Positions 1 through 11,671 are shown, counted from the stretch's first letter. The stretch: DNA of 64,000 nt from Acytostelium subglobosum LB1 (GCF_000787575.1 NW_012236527.1:620001-684000), one strand, 5' to 3'. A program made the numbers and translations. The notes: a model not told the origin generated them from the letters alone.

Positions 1-1
1 A

Positions 2-904
2 ATTATTGATGCCTCCGAGTTCCGTGGTGGTCGCGACAATAGAGGTGGAAGAGATGATAGACGTGGTGGTTATAACAACAACAACAACAACAATGGCGGT
101 GGCTATAACAATAACAACAACAACAACAACAACAGAGGAGGATCAGGACCAATGAGGAACAACTATCAAAACAATGACCGTAACCCAGACTACAGAAGAA
201 GAAACAACAATAGTAGTGGAAGCAACAGTGGTGGCAGTGGCGGTGGTGGATACAACAACTACAACAGCTACAACAGCAGTGGTAGTGGCAGTGGCAGTGG
301 CAGTGATAGTGGAAGCAGTGGAAGTAGACCAAACAACATATCCATGAACATGCCAATGAACAACAACATACCACCAATTGGCGGCAACAACTATAATGAT
401 GGCGGTATGTATCACACATTGACGACAACTCACTTGGACGACTTATTTGCTAACAACACAAACATTAATGTAGGCTATGGCAACTATAACAACAACATGA
501 ACCCAGGCTATGGAATGAACAATGAATATGGTATGAACAACAATATGGGAGGCATGGGCAACAACATGATGCCAATGGGTGGCGTGATGAACGGAGGAGG
601 AATGGTGCCACCAATGAACGGTAACAACATGGGCAACCCAATGATGAACAGCAACATGCCAATGGGAATGGGTATGAACAACAACAACATGCCAATGGGA
701 ATGGGCGCTCCAGGCAACCCCGGTATGCCACCCGCTGGCGGCATGGGTTCCAACTTCAACTTTGATCCGACCAACCAAGAGATGTTGAACAGCATGGTAC
801 AGTCGATCAAGGTACCAACATTCAACAATCAATGGAACAACGGACCATCCAGCAACACTGTCAACCAGACCTCGCCAAGCCAACGGTACCAGCCAGCGGT
901 CTAG
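2..904 (+). CDS. RGG-box, Asn/Gly/Met-rich protein (3' part only)
   Basis: The frame is open from the left edge of the window to a TAG at 902-904, so the gene begins upstream and only about 300 C-terminal residues are seen. The visible part starts with an RGG-type stretch (FRGGRDNRGG, then DDRRGG), continues through Asn and Ser/Gly runs, and ends in a Met/Asn/Gly-rich low-complexity region (repeats such as NNMPMGMG) with a short, less repetitive tail (QEMLNSMVQSIKVP). RGG boxes with Asn-rich tails are typical of RNA-binding proteins, but no RRM, KH or helicase core lies inside the window, so the family cannot be named. The frame choice rests on its length and on the RGG pattern; the overlapping opposite-strand frames are Cys/Val-rich shadows of the CAA/GGT repeats. 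Confidence 0.8.
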   Translation: MIDASEFRGGRDNRGGRDDRRGGYNNNNNNNGGGYNNNNNNNNNRGGSGPMRNNYQNNDRNPDYRRRNNNSSGSNSGGSGGGGYNNYNSYNSSGSGSGSGSDSGSSGSRPNNISMNMPMNNNIPPIGGNNYNDGGMYHTLTTTHLDDLFANNTNINVGYGNYNNNMNPGYGMNNEYGMNNNMGGMGNNMMPMGGVMNGGGMVPPMNGNNMGNPMMNSNMPMGMGMNNNNMPMGMGAPGNPGMPPAGGMGSNFNFDPTNQEMLNSMVQSIKVPTFNNQWNNGPSSNTVNQTSPSQRYQPAV

Positions 905-1191
905 GCACCGAGTTGATGATATATAGTCTCCCCACTGATGCAGCGGCTTACTTTTGCCAACCATAATGCCGACATTAACTTTAAGGATGGTCAATAAGTT
1001 AGGGTAGGCTGCGGCTTCACCGACAAACTACACTGTCCAAAGTTGGACATAACCAACCAAACATGTACACAACATCACACCTAATAATAATAATAAATAC
1101 AAACATATCCAATAGTAACAACGTCCATCCATTCCTTCATACATCCATCATTGATTGGTTGATTGATTGATTAACTATACACGATACTCGT

Positions 1192-1632
1192 TTATTGCCA
1201 CTCTTCATCATTCTCATCACCATCATCTTGATGATTTTTGAATTCACCTGCCTCTATCCTCTCTCTGAATCTCTCTATTGTTGTTGTTGTTGTAGATGGT
1301 GATGACGATTGATGATGAGTGTCAGTACATTCATTCAATCATTGACACATCAATCAATCAAATGACTTACCCAATAACGATTTGTTGATGTGATCAGTGG
1401 CTGATATTTCATATACTGGCTGTACAACTTCTTCTTCTTCTTCTTCCTCTTGCTCTACCTCTTCATCGTCGTTTGACGTTCCATATGGATCTATTCTAAG
1501 TCTTCCCATCTGTCTCTCATTAACATCAGAGGGTTGTTGCTCATCAACAGCAGGGTTGTTGTTGTCGTTTGAATCAACGACAGCAGTGATGCTGGTATTC
1601 GAGTCTGTTGTTGTTGTTGTATCGGCCATCAT
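1192..1632 (-). CDS. Small acidic protein, two exons
   Basis: Join of 1632-1371 and 1274-1192, giving 114 residues. The first exon starts MMADTTTTTDSN and carries an Asp/Glu run (EQEEEEEEEVVQPVYE). It reaches a GTAAGT donor at 1370; read through, it would stop four codons later. The acceptor (CAATAG) ends at 1275. Splicing keeps the frame and gives NKSLLERFRERIEAGEFKN followed by an acidic tail ending DEEWQ and a TAA. The join turns an abrupt stop into a plausible amphipathic helix, which is the main support for it. I do not recognise the family. The start codon lies about 110 bp from the start of the small plus-strand gene at 1746, so the two may share a promoter. Confidence 0.65.
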
Positions 1633-1745
1633 ATGTTACTTGTTTTGTTGTTCTTTTTATTATACACCTGGTCGTCGTCGTAGTAGTTGTTTGAAACAAT
1701 CAATCATTCAGTCGACTCACCAAATCAACTTTAAAGTCCTTTGAA

Positions 1746-2003
1746 ATGAATGTGTTTGATAATAAAGATCTGCAATTATTTGAAGCGTTCCGCTCATTCA
1801 TTCACTTCGAAAGCGAATCACTATCGATATTCGAACAACAACTCATAGATGTAAGAGAGGTCACATCTACTACTTTATTGTATAACCGTACAGTCGGTTC
1901 TTAGAATGGTTCAAACGAACGAACGACAGATCCAACCAGATCAACGCCTCAATATCCACTCGCGAGTGTCAAATTCACTCACTGTGACGCTGTTTGTGTA
2001 TGA
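1746..2003 (+). CDS. Possible small spliced gene
   Basis: An ATG at 1746 opens a 35-codon exon (MNVFDNKDLQLFEAFRSF and onward) that reaches a GTAAGA donor at 1851. A 54-nt intron ending TTCTTAG at 1904 joins in frame to 1905-2003, ending at a TGA, for 67 residues in total. If unspliced, the same ATG gives 52 residues ending at the TAG within the acceptor. The first exon has balanced codon use and an amphipathic, protein-like composition; the second is less convincing. It is divergent from the acidic small gene at 1632. No family is recognised. Further exons cannot be ruled out, although the sequence after 2003 is AT-rich and looks non-coding. Confidence 0.4.
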
Positions 2004-2325
2004 ACCAAGAGTGTACGTATGTTGACCTTACAAACATACATGTAATAATAATAATAATAAAGTGGATTGATAATGAATAAATAATAAATAATTGTCGTTG
2101 ACCAAACAAAGAATAAAAGGTAATGTTGGTTGGTCCAATGCCGGAGGCACACACAAGACTGGTCTTGTCTGTGTGTTTGTTTGACTGTCTGATCAAAGTG
2201 AAGTGCCATAGTTCATTGAGATCATAAGCTCGCAATGAAGGGCACCATTAAAATAAACAGCATCAATTCGCCCACAAACAAGCACACACTAACACTAACA
2301 TTCAAATCAATCAAAAAAATATCTG
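2004..2325. other. AT-rich intergenic spacer
   Basis: The spacer contains (AAT)n near 2041-2062 and a GCCCACAA element near 2270. The element differs by one base from the dictyostelid upstream sequence element (A/T)CCCA(C/T)AA found about 60 bp before many small RNA genes. No convincing coding frame was seen. Confidence 0.4.
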
Positions 2326-2329
2326 TCTG

Positions 2330-2535
2330 GTTGGTCCAGCTCATCCATCCACATCCCGCTTTGTTGGATGGGTTTTGAGTACAAGGGCATTGAGTCCTAC
2401 TGGAGAGGCGAGTGTCGCACGCGACTGCCTCCTCATGTTCATGTTGGGCTCAACAGCAAACACCACAAACACATCGCAACATGTTATGATGGCCTTGAAG
2501 CAAGCAGACAGGAGGATGTTCTATTGGGTTTGGGA
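2330..2535 (+). ncRNA. Candidate structured non-coding RNA
   Basis: This is a GC-richer island of about 200 nt between AT-rich spacers. It can form several strong local hairpins. CTCA-T-CCATCCA pairs with TGGATGG-GTTT-TGAG (about 2338-2380). GAGGC with inner GTCG pairs CGAC and GCCTC around a CACG loop (about 2405-2431). TGTTG and CAACA close a GGCT loop (about 2442-2455). An upstream GCCCACAA about 60 bp before the island matches the dictyostelid small-RNA promoter element with one mismatch. I compared it by eye with SRP, RNase P/MRP, U3 and spliceosomal RNAs and found no diagnostic core. An open frame runs through it (MGFEYKGIESYW...), so a short coding exon is the alternative. Confidence 0.35.
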
Positions 2536-3061
2536 TTACTAGTTGGTAATCATTCATTCATTCATTCATCCATTCATTTGCACCTAACATACCTCCCATC
2601 ATTTTAAACAATATTTATTCTTATTCTTCTTTGTTGTTGTTGTTCGCAACTTTTAACATCACTCATTCATTCATACATCGTTGCCAACATACCATCAATC
2701 CTTCCATCACATCGCACATCAAATATTATTTACCCAACATCACTCCGGAGTCATCACTTCTCCAATACCATCACTCTTACTTTGCAAAGTTATAATTATA
2801 ATAACACTTTACTTACTTATAAATATTTAAAAGTCTTAGACACCATAATCACGCGGCTGATTGGTCGACAACACAACCACCACTCCACATCACAATCACA
2901 ATCACACACAAAGTTACGAAACACGAAGTTTGATCACTTTTTTGAGTCGAAACACCCACATCCTCCACAAACCGCATCATCAAACAGCCACAAACGAACA
3001 AACACAACAGCCACAGTACATAAAGATACAAACGTAGCCTAACAAACTACCAACCAAGTAG
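2536..3061. other. Intergenic spacer upstream of the ELMO gene
   Basis: CATT and CAAC simple repeats and AT-rich stretches; no gene or RNA was recognised. It probably holds the promoter and leader of the gene starting at 3062. Confidence 0.5.
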
Positions 3062-6000
3062 ATGGACGTACAAATACAGCGACCATCGTCGCCACTGGTA
3101 CACTTGCAACAGCAACAACAGCAACAGAGGCAACAGAGAGGCGGCACAGGTGGCCTCGCTGGATTAAGGGTACAGATGGAGTCCTCAGACGAGGGTCAGA
3201 GCAATGAGGGCGAGCAATCGGTCGAGATGTTGGCCACGGCCGTTGTATCATTCGTCTATGTCAGCAAGCAGGCCAGTCTGTTCAGCTTGTTGATCCAGAT
3301 GCTTTCGACCAAGAAGTTCGCACCAGTCAACTTTGTCAATGCAATCAATCCCTTCTCCAACATTCCCTTCCAGCCATCGCCCGACCCCTCCAACAAGATG
3401 GGCTTCAGCAGCGATACGCCAGCCTCCCTCAACAACACCCCTGCCAACCTGGCCTCAATCAAGACCACCCAATCACTTATGTTCCACGTGCTCAACGATG
3501 CAATCCAATCCGTCTCCCAACAATACCAAAAGAACTTCTACCTCCATATTATCGAGCCGCCCACAGTCGCCGGAGCCGACGGCCATCTGGTCGCCGCGCC
3601 ACCCGCCGTGCTTCCATCATTCCAGTCGTACGACCAGCTGCTGGCCGGCTGTCTATCGTTCATCAATCACATGTTGTTCGCGGCGCCCACTCACTTTGAC
3701 TTTGAGAGATATCGCCAATCGATCAGCGCCAATGGCATCAACGAAATTGTAAAGAAGCACATCAAGAACATCAATGCCAATGTCAGGTCCGAGTTGCTCC
3801 ACTACCAAAAGCACCGTCTTGCCAACATCAAGATTGGCAAGCAAGTAAAGGACAGGTATGTTCCCAGGCCCTCCATCCCCACGCGATCCATCCACTAACA
3901 GTCCATCCCATCATCACAGACAAAACATTGACCATTTGGTAGCCAGATTGATAAAGATGTCTTTCAAAGGCGAGTTGGAGTCACTGCCTTTGGAACAAAA
4001 GTTGAGATTGATTGGCTTCAATGGCACATCAGCAGTGGACCAACAGGAGCTGCTTGGTACAGGTATACTGGGCCTTCGCAACCTGATATACTTTGGAGCA
4101 CGTTATTCTAGAATCTATAACGAGATCCTTCAGGTACAAGTACAACGTGACCCAGAGTCGGCCCACTACTCCTTCATCCAAGTGGCCATGGCCATCACAA
4201 ACTGCATCTATGAGATATATATCGATGGTATGTGTAGTATAGTTGTTTGATTGATGTGGTGGACTGGACTGGACGGGCATATACTAACCCATGACGACCA
4301 ACAGATGAGAACCTCTATGAGATCATCTTTGACCAGGACGACTGGTTTGAAGAGTTGTTCTCCATTGCCTTTGAACTCTTTGATGAGATCTGGGAGATGG
4401 AGGCCACAGTACCAGAGGACTTTGTAACAGTATTACACAAGACAAGGTATGTATAAGGGTCCATGGCCACCCTCACTCAATCACTCACTCATACTCAATC
4501 AATCAATCAAAAAGAAATCTTGTATCAAGGATCAAATGGACAAATCCAGACTCGATCCAAACATTCCAGGTTAACCTGGGCAACGTGTTGGATGATATTA
4601 AGAATAGGGAGGTGGAGATGGTCGAGGACACATACAGGAGAATGCTGCCAATGAGTGATAGTATCATTGGATTGCCAGTCAACTCAACAGGCCCCATCCA
4701 GATCAACACATATCGCCTCCAGAAATTCTTCAATGAGTCCAAGAATAGACTCGAGAGATTCAAGACAATGGGCCGCAGGGATGCCCCGGGCGGCGGAGGT
4801 GGCGGTGAGGACGTCGACGTGGCCAGCTCCAGCAGTGGTGAGGTGCCCACCACAGGCTCACCAGACTCTCCTCAGATGAGCAAGTATGCTCAGCTGCGAC
4901 AACAGATGAAGACCATGAGCTTCAAGAAGTTGTTCGAGTTGAATCCACAGTTGCGCGGCAACAAGAATGCCGACCAACCAATGCCAGACGAGGCCCAGCA
5001 ATACATTGACGACAACTCCAGTCTAAACAGCAGCAGCAGCACAGTCCATCAGTTCACAGACAACAGTAGCACCATATCACATAACAACAACACAACCACT
5101 GCCGATGAAGAGTTGAACTCGTTCGGCAGGATCGTGCGCATGCTCAAGAATGCCGTCGCCACTCTACGCTCACGTCAGTTGTTCCACTTCAATGGCGACC
5201 GTCCATCAAGGGATGGCGGCAGCGATGAGAACCCCAATGGCCTCGAGACTGACGAGCAAAGACAAGGCACCACGGCCGAGAAGTTGCAGGGCACCCTGCG
5301 ATCGAGTGGCGCCGCCGTGTACAATACTATGAAGAAGGTGGTCAACACGATCGAGAAGAAGGGCAAGACGATCAAGCAGCGCGTCAAGGCAGCGCGCAAT
5401 GACCAGGAGCTAACCGAAGAGGAACGCGCCGCCAGGGCCGAGAGGAAGCGTCTGAGAAAGGAGCGTCGTGCGGCCAAGCGCATCATCTATGAGCAAGAGA
5501 ACGATCATATTATCAACATGATGGACCCGACACTGGCTGCCAAGTTGGACCGTGGCAGCTTCGTCGAGCTTGACCTGGACCTGGGTGAGGACTCTGACAG
5601 TCTTGACTCATCAGACGAGTCTGGAGACGACTCTGACTCTGCCGAGGAGTTGGAGTTGGACGTCGACGAGCGTGCCTCAACTTCCTCCTCAAACAACACA
5701 CCGACCAAGAGCCAGCTTGTCCGCAACAACAGCAACAACAGCAGCAGCAGCAACAGCCACAGCAATGGACATAGTACCAATGGTAGCCGATACAATATCA
5801 CACATTCAACAGGCTCGGCATCCAGTCCCAACACATCCAGCCCCATACTGACCAGCAGCAATAGCCAAGGAGCAAGCTCAAGTCCATCGCTGGGCACCAG
5901 CCCCAACCTGGCCTCAAGCCCAAGCACAGGCCCACCACAGCTTTTCAGAAAGGCTAGCAATGCCTCGCTCACACTGCCACGTGTCCAACCAATCGTCATC

Positions 6001-6684
6001 CTGCCAAATAGCAACAACAACAGTGCCATTGCATCTGGTACCAATGGATACCAACGCACACAGCCCAACAGGACATCATCACCTACACTCTCACGCGAGT
6101 CCAGTTTGAGACAGGTCACCAACAGCAATCAATCCGACAGCAAGCCACTCTTCCTGCCACCATTGACACCATCTGCACCCAAGCCACCAATGTCCCCTGC
6201 CCCCAAGGTGTCTTCGCTCTCGAGCGTCGTGGCACCAGTCCCAACTCAAACTCCAGCTCCAGCTCCAACTCCAGCCCCAGCCCCAGCGAAAGTGAGCGAG
6301 ATGTCTCAGGTGTTGGATATATTGGATGACCTTGCTAGTTGCCTGTCACCAGAGCAACAACAGATGGCTACTGCCGTACCACAACCAACATCACAATCAT
6401 CCACAACAACAAGGACAGCTGAGCAACAAGCTTACAAGAGGTCGTTTAACAGCAACCCCAAGATGAAGTTGCCACCAGCACCTGTCAATGTGCCCTCCTC
6501 CTCTTCGCCCAAGTCATCCACACCAACTTCGACTTCACCAATCTCCAATTCACCAGCAGAGCGATCTCCACTTCTCGCAGGCAACAACAACAACAACAAC
6601 AGTAACAACAATTTCAAACAACTCAAGTCAATGTTTGAGTCCAATCCTCCACCAGTCAACGAGCCACGATCACTAAGGGGATAA
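3062..6684 (+). CDS. ELMO-domain protein with long disordered C-terminus
   Basis: Four exons: 3062-3855, 3920-4227, 4305-4446 and 4515-6684, giving about 1137 residues. All introns are GT-AG, 64-77 nt long, and keep the frame. The ELMO/CED-12 domain spans about residues 285-450 across exons 2-4 (EQKLRLIGFNG, GTGILGLRNLIYFGARYS, then ELFDEIW and TNPDSIQTF). ELMO proteins act with Dock/Zizimin-type GEFs on Rac or regulate Arf-family GTPases, controlling actin, motility and phagocytosis; dictyostelids have several. The N-terminal 260 residues contain a Gln run and a conserved-looking segment. After the domain come Ser/Asn/Pro-rich low complexity and one highly basic helix (ERAARAERKRLRKERRAAKR), perhaps a nuclear-localisation or lipid-binding region. 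An alternative acceptor at 4529 would drop five residues (NLVSR). Confidence 0.85.
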
Positions 6685-6966
6685 TTCCACACATATCGCC
6701 ATCACCATCACCATCACTTTCACCCTTGTAGCATATATGCCATATTGGCATCCATCAATCAATCAATCAATCGATCAAACCTATTATTTATTAACTATTT
6801 ATTGTTAAACATGGCCACAAATGTCCACCCAAGTCAAGCCATTATCGAAGACATCCAGACTGGATGATCAGACAGTATCACATACACACAACAACCAATT
6901 CCATCACATCCCTGCCTCCATAATAAATAACTTATTCATTATCTATTAATATATCTCTTAATCTAT
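6685..6966. other. Convergent 3' spacer
   Basis: Spacer between convergent genes, with CAAT repeats and several AATAAA-like signals. No gene is seen. Confidence 0.5.
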
Positions 6967-8793
6967 CTATTTCCTGCTTTTAAACAATGATGATAAGAAT
7001 GATGAGATGGCATTACCTTCCTTTGGTGGTTGTTTCCTAGACTTTGGACCAAAGAGTGGTTTCCATAATGCTTCTACATCTTTCTCCAGGAGAACAGGAA
7101 TGATTCCATATAGACACGTCTGTTCTGGTGAGCTCCAATGATCAGATATCAGTACGTAGAGTAGGTGTTGCTCGTCCAAGTGTCGGAAGTGAAGTGCATT
7201 GTCCAGAGGATTAGAGTCATACTTGACTCTGATCGTCAAACGGTAGTTCTCTACATTGGGCACCTTGGCCGCCATGCTCTGTACCAGTTGGACTTGTACA
7301 GCTTTGCCATTCAGGTCAAAGTGCTCGGGTCGTATTGAACTATGTGAGTAGAGTTTGGCCGACAACAAGCTGAGACGGGTTGGGGCGGGTGGTTGGGCAA
7401 AGAATGGGAGTGTGAGCTTGCTATTGGTCTCAATGTTGGTAATGTGCACTGACTGCGCCGATGATGGAAGTTGTTGTAAATAGTGTAGTTGATCAGTGCT
7501 TGCAATCTTGAGTGATTGGAGTTGGTTGGGGAACTCAATCATTGATTTGAAGCAGGTGCCAAAGGACATATGCTTGAGAGATACAGGCAACACACCTTGA
7601 TTGAATGGTTGGTTGTAGAGTGAGCCCAGTCTGAGTGAGATGAGTGAGGCTGGAAGACTTCCTTTGTTGAATTGTACGTTGAACGATGCACCAAGTGTCA
7701 GATCGGTGAGTGTCTGAGGCAGCATACCAGGTTTGAGTTCTTTATTCGCGTTGAGACCCATGCATAGCTTGGTGAGTGATGGCCTGAGAATCCCTTCATG
7801 CATCACATGTGTATAGGCCTCGGAGAAGATCAATGTGGACATGGTATCCGGCAGTGCGCCACTTATTGCCTGGTTGAAGCAAGCACCAAATTCCAGATGT
7901 GTGAGTGATGGCGGGAGTATAGCCGGTAGTCCACCTTCAAAGAGATAGCCAAACCTCAGCTTGGTGAGAGATGGGGGAAGTTGAACATGCTCAATAGATA
8001 GATGGAACGTTTCGCTAAAGATAAGTGATTGGAGCGATGAGGGCAGTGTCGACGGCAGTATATCATGTTTGAACATATAGCCCATGTTCAGGTGTTGGAG
8101 TGACTGTGGCAATGATCCTGGGAGCAACTGCCTGTTAAATTGATATCCAAAGGTAAGGTGAATGAGTGATGCTGGGAGCACACCTTCCAATATTGTCCTG
8201 TTGAACATGCCAAATGTAAGTCGTGTTATTGATGAGGGCAGTGTGTCTGGCGTAAGGTCATGGTCGAATGCGCCAAGTACAAGCTCTTTGAGTGACTTTG
8301 GCAGCACACCTGGCTTGATGTCGTGGAGGCCCAAGTATGTGAACGAGGTCAATGATGGAGGCAGCAGTCCTGGACTGTCAAGACATTGATTAAAGTGTAG
8401 TCCAAAGCAGAGTGATGTTAATGATGTCGGTAATACATCATGTTCGATCACAGTGTTGAATCGATCACAAAACACTAGGCTACGTAGTGTCGTCGGCAAT
8501 GTACCGGGTATGATGCGAGTGTTGAATTGTAGACCAAAGGCCAATGCAGTTACATGTCGATCATTGGTCAATGTTTCTAAATCTTCTATTCTATTGATTA
8601 TCATGTGGCCGGGTGGTGGCGGTGGAGGTGGATGCAACAGAGCAGGTAGCAAACTCTTCAATATCTCATTTAACTGTTTACATGTTGCACCAAGACATAC
8701 TATATCGAGCAATGATGGACCATGTACTTGTCTCTCTGACAATGATAAATATATATCTTTCAATAAGTAGTTTGGTAAAGTATCCATCATCAC
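6967..8793 (-). CDS. F-box-like / FNIP-repeat protein
   Basis: A single exon of 608 residues. The N-terminus (TLPNYLLKDIYLSLSE ... VCLGATCKQLNEIL) looks like the F-box-like helix set that precedes FNIP repeats. About residues 75-430 hold roughly fifteen repeats of about 22 residues with the pattern FN..I..G.LP.SL..L.FG, for example FGYQFNRQLLPGSLPQSLQ. These repeats are an LRR-like family greatly expanded in dictyostelids and some giant viruses. A Pro run (residues 55-62) separates the two regions. The last 180 residues lack repeats and resemble nothing I know. If the F-box works, the protein would be an SCF substrate receptor, which is inference. The reading frame is intact, unlike the FNIP gene at 38.4-39.3 kb. 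Confidence 0.9.
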   Translation of the reverse strand: MMMDTLPNYLLKDIYLSLSERQVHGPSLLDIVCLGATCKQLNEILKSLLPALLHPPPPPPPGHMIINRIEDLETLTNDRHVTALAFGLQFNTRIIPGTLPTTLRSLVFCDRFNTVIEHDVLPTSLTSLCFGLHFNQCLDSPGLLPPSLTSFTYLGLHDIKPGVLPKSLKELVLGAFDHDLTPDTLPSSITRLTFGMFNRTILEGVLPASLIHLTFGYQFNRQLLPGSLPQSLQHLNMGYMFKHDILPSTLPSSLQSLIFSETFHLSIEHVQLPPSLTKLRFGYLFEGGLPAILPPSLTHLEFGACFNQAISGALPDTMSTLIFSEAYTHVMHEGILRPSLTKLCMGLNANKELKPGMLPQTLTDLTLGASFNVQFNKGSLPASLISLRLGSLYNQPFNQGVLPVSLKHMSFGTCFKSMIEFPNQLQSLKIASTDQLHYLQQLPSSAQSVHITNIETNSKLTLPFFAQPPAPTRLSLLSAKLYSHSSIRPEHFDLNGKAVQVQLVQSMAAKVPNVENYRLTIRVKYDSNPLDNALHFRHLDEQHLLYVLISDHWSSPEQTCLYGIIPVLLEKDVEALWKPLFGPKSRKQPPKEGNAISSFLSSLFKSRK

Positions 8794-9050
8794 CTACTAT
8801 TATTACATTACTAATACTAACTACATGTTGTCAAACAAATAAACAACTTGTGTGTGTACAATTAGTATCTCTTTCGAAACGTGATGCAAACCTGATGAAC
8901 ACACCAAAAGTGGGATAAAAGAATTTTCTAAGAAGGTTATTGATCGATGGTCAGATGAGGGTCAATGCATGCATTGACTAAAGTTAAAGCACACAATTCT
9001 GTTTCCCTCATTTATTCAAACAAACAAATACACATACATACAAATATATA

Positions 9051-9949
9051 ATGGTAAGTCTAGAACGATATTAATAGTCACTCAATCACAATTACTAACG
9101 AACGCATTTAACAAACTACAAACACAACAGGATAAGCTATCTTTTGATGAAAAGTCCAAGGTGACAGCATTTGTTGCATCGACATCAGTGTCCGAGTCAA
9201 AGGCAATAACAGAGTTGAAGGATAATAGGTGGAGATTGGATGAAGCTATCAATTCATACTTCTCAAAGCCAGCAAATATACCAAAGGAGGTCAATGTATC
9301 AAGCATTGAGACCTTGTTCAACAAGTACACAGACGAAGATGATCGCGACAAGATATCAGGCGAGAACCTACAGCGTCTGTGCCGCGACCTCAAGATCGAG
9401 AGTGAGCTGCTCGAGTTGGCTTTCTCGTGGAAGTTGCGCGCCAAGACCCTGGGCGAGGTCACCAAGACCGAGTTCAAGAACGCCTTGATCTGTTTGCGCG
9501 CTGACTCGCACGACAAGCTGCGATCAGAGATGTCCAAGCTGGCGACAGTCGTTGGCAACGCCCAGTCGTTCAAGGAGTTCTACTGCTACATCTTTGACTA
9601 TGGCATGCAGCCCAACCAGCGTGTGCAGTCCCTGGACATGGCCATTGGTCTCTGGGAGGTCGCACTCACCGCCAAGTACAAGGATCTGAAGCACTGGTGT
9701 GAGTTCCTGCGACAGAAGAACCAAGGTGTCTCGCGAGACACCTGGAACCAAATGTTGGACTTTGTTCGTATTGTCAACGATGACATTACAAAGTATGATC
9801 CAGAAGGTATGTCATTGTATGAGTAGTAGTCAGGATACAGTCGCAAGTGATGATCAAGTGTATATTAACATATTTTGTTTATTTGTTTAGCATCATGGCC
9901 AACTTTGATTGATGAGTACGTTGAGTACTTGAGCACTGCCAAGGCGTAG
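9051..9949 (+). CDS. DCN1-like protein (cullin neddylation E3)
   Basis: Three exons: 9051-9053, 9131-9806 and 9891-9949, giving 245 residues. Exon 1 is only the ATG, followed directly by GTAAGT; exon 2 then gives DKLSFDEKSKVTAFVAST, matching the N-terminus of DCN1 proteins. Residues about 8-45 form the UBA-like domain (LKDNRWRLDEAINSYF). The PONY/DCUN1 domain follows (IETLFNKYTDE, then FSWKLRAKTLGEVTKTEF, DYGMQPNQRVQSLDMAIGLW and SRDTWNQMLDF). The last exon supplies the conserved end ASWPTLIDEYVEYL. DCN1 binds Ubc12 and the cullin WHB domain and promotes Nedd8 transfer to cullins, activating SCF-type ligases. Length and domain order are normal for the family. Confidence 0.95.
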
Positions 9950-10188
9950 AGGTGATTGAATGAACGAACATCATCATCATCAACATCACCATAATAATAT
10001 ATACAACTCTTCGCACTTCAACAACATACTCCAGCATCACTTCACCATCAGCATCACATCCATCAACAACACACAGACAGACAGTCACATCAACATACTC
10101 TGGAGTATCAATACTACTATTACTACAAGGATGGAGAATATGACATTAGTGATACACCGGCGGATGAAGGTATGTCACCTCCCGCGGC

Positions 10189-11639
10189 CTACACAATGCT
10201 TCTTCCCTCTTCCAAGAGCTTCAGGTCATCGATCCAGCTCTTCTTTGCCTTCTCATTCACTGCCATAAACGTAAAGATCAATGGTTTGCTGCCCTCAGGG
10301 TCGGATATGAATCTAAACTCATTGCCACCTTGGTATAATGACAACATTAATGTCAGTCAGTGTGTTGTCTCGAATCGTCGTGCTTCCTCTACTTACCCTC
10401 TAGCATCTTGAACTCGCTCTTGTTCAAGTGTATCTCTAGGAGATACTCAAACTTCTTTGTCCTCTTGTGCGAGAATAGAGTAGGCTTGGCCAGGACGATG
10501 ATGTCGTTGAACAAGTACACCATGAACATTCCATTGTACTTCTTGCTACTGCATGCTGTATTGAGGACACCCTCTTTAATCCATCTTCTTGATGGATTGA
10601 CAAATGTGTTCTGTATCAAGTAGTAGGGTGTCAGTCAATCATTGATTCAATCATTCAATCAATCAAACATATACATACAGGACATCCTTTGAGTTGGTCA
10701 CGGATGGTCACCACTCTGTCTTGGTTATCTTGTAACTTCTTGTTGTTGTTGATATAGGCATTGATCTCTCTGATGCTTGCCAAAGCCTTGGTGAGGTCTT
10801 CATAGCCTAGATGATCTGGATTGGTATTCTGCAACAAGTTCTTTAACAACAACTCATACCTTGGTATTCTCTGCACCGGCATGATCAACAAACTCTGACT
10901 ATTTGGATGGCGATGTTAGTACATGATCAATCAATCAAAGATCCTAACGATACGTACATATCCAACGAGTATTGGTTATCCTTTTGGATGTTCCTGAAGA
11001 AGTTTGGATACTTCTCTTCAACAAGTTGTAGCTCTTGCATTGATCGCTCGTAGTTGTTGATATAAGTGACGTATTTCTTCATCTCTGCTGCCTTTTCGAT
11101 GTAGATATCACCAATCACTCTCTTCTCTGGTGGCATATCAAATCTACGCTTCAACTCCAAATGTAGGTCCTTGCTAACTACCAATAGTTCTTCTACATTG
11201 GAGAAGATTGTAGAGATCTGATGAGGCTCGAGTACAATAGTAGGGTCACGCTCCAATGGGAACTTGTAGACTAGGATTAGATTCTCCAAAGAGTCAATGT
11301 AGCTCTCCTCAGTTGACAACAGTTCTTTGAGTGCAAAGTCTCTCTTATGTTGTTTGGCATCGTTGGTCAATCCTGGCTTGCTGGATGAGTCACCTGAGGG
11401 TGGAGGGGCAGATGCAGCCACATGAGCTGGGACAGGGTTCTCCTTTGCCAATTGAGGCTTGTTCTCTCTCTTAGCAACTGGAGGTGGAGGTGTTGGATCA
11501 GCAGGTCTAGGTGCAGGTTCAGGGGACTTGGATGGAGGAGGTCTATAATGTTGTTGCTCTTGAGGATTTGGTAGGTTTGGACTGACTGATTTAGGTGGAG
11601 GAGCATATTGTGAGGGACGATTATCATATGATTGATAAG

Positions 11640-11671
<32 letters not shown>

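Noticed and set aside
508-994. Minus-strand frames over the first gene
   Set aside because: They are mirror frames of Asn/Met/Gly repeats, with Cys/Val/His-rich composition and no independent support.
1975-2235. Minus-strand 86-codon frame
   Set aside because: AT-rich Ile/Thr runs translated from an AAT microsatellite; overlaps the small spliced gene and looks non-coding.
2368-2607. Protein gene MGFEYKGIESYW...
   Set aside because: The frame is short, ends in simple repeat sequence and overlaps strong hairpins; no family is recognised. Left as the alternative to an ncRNA.
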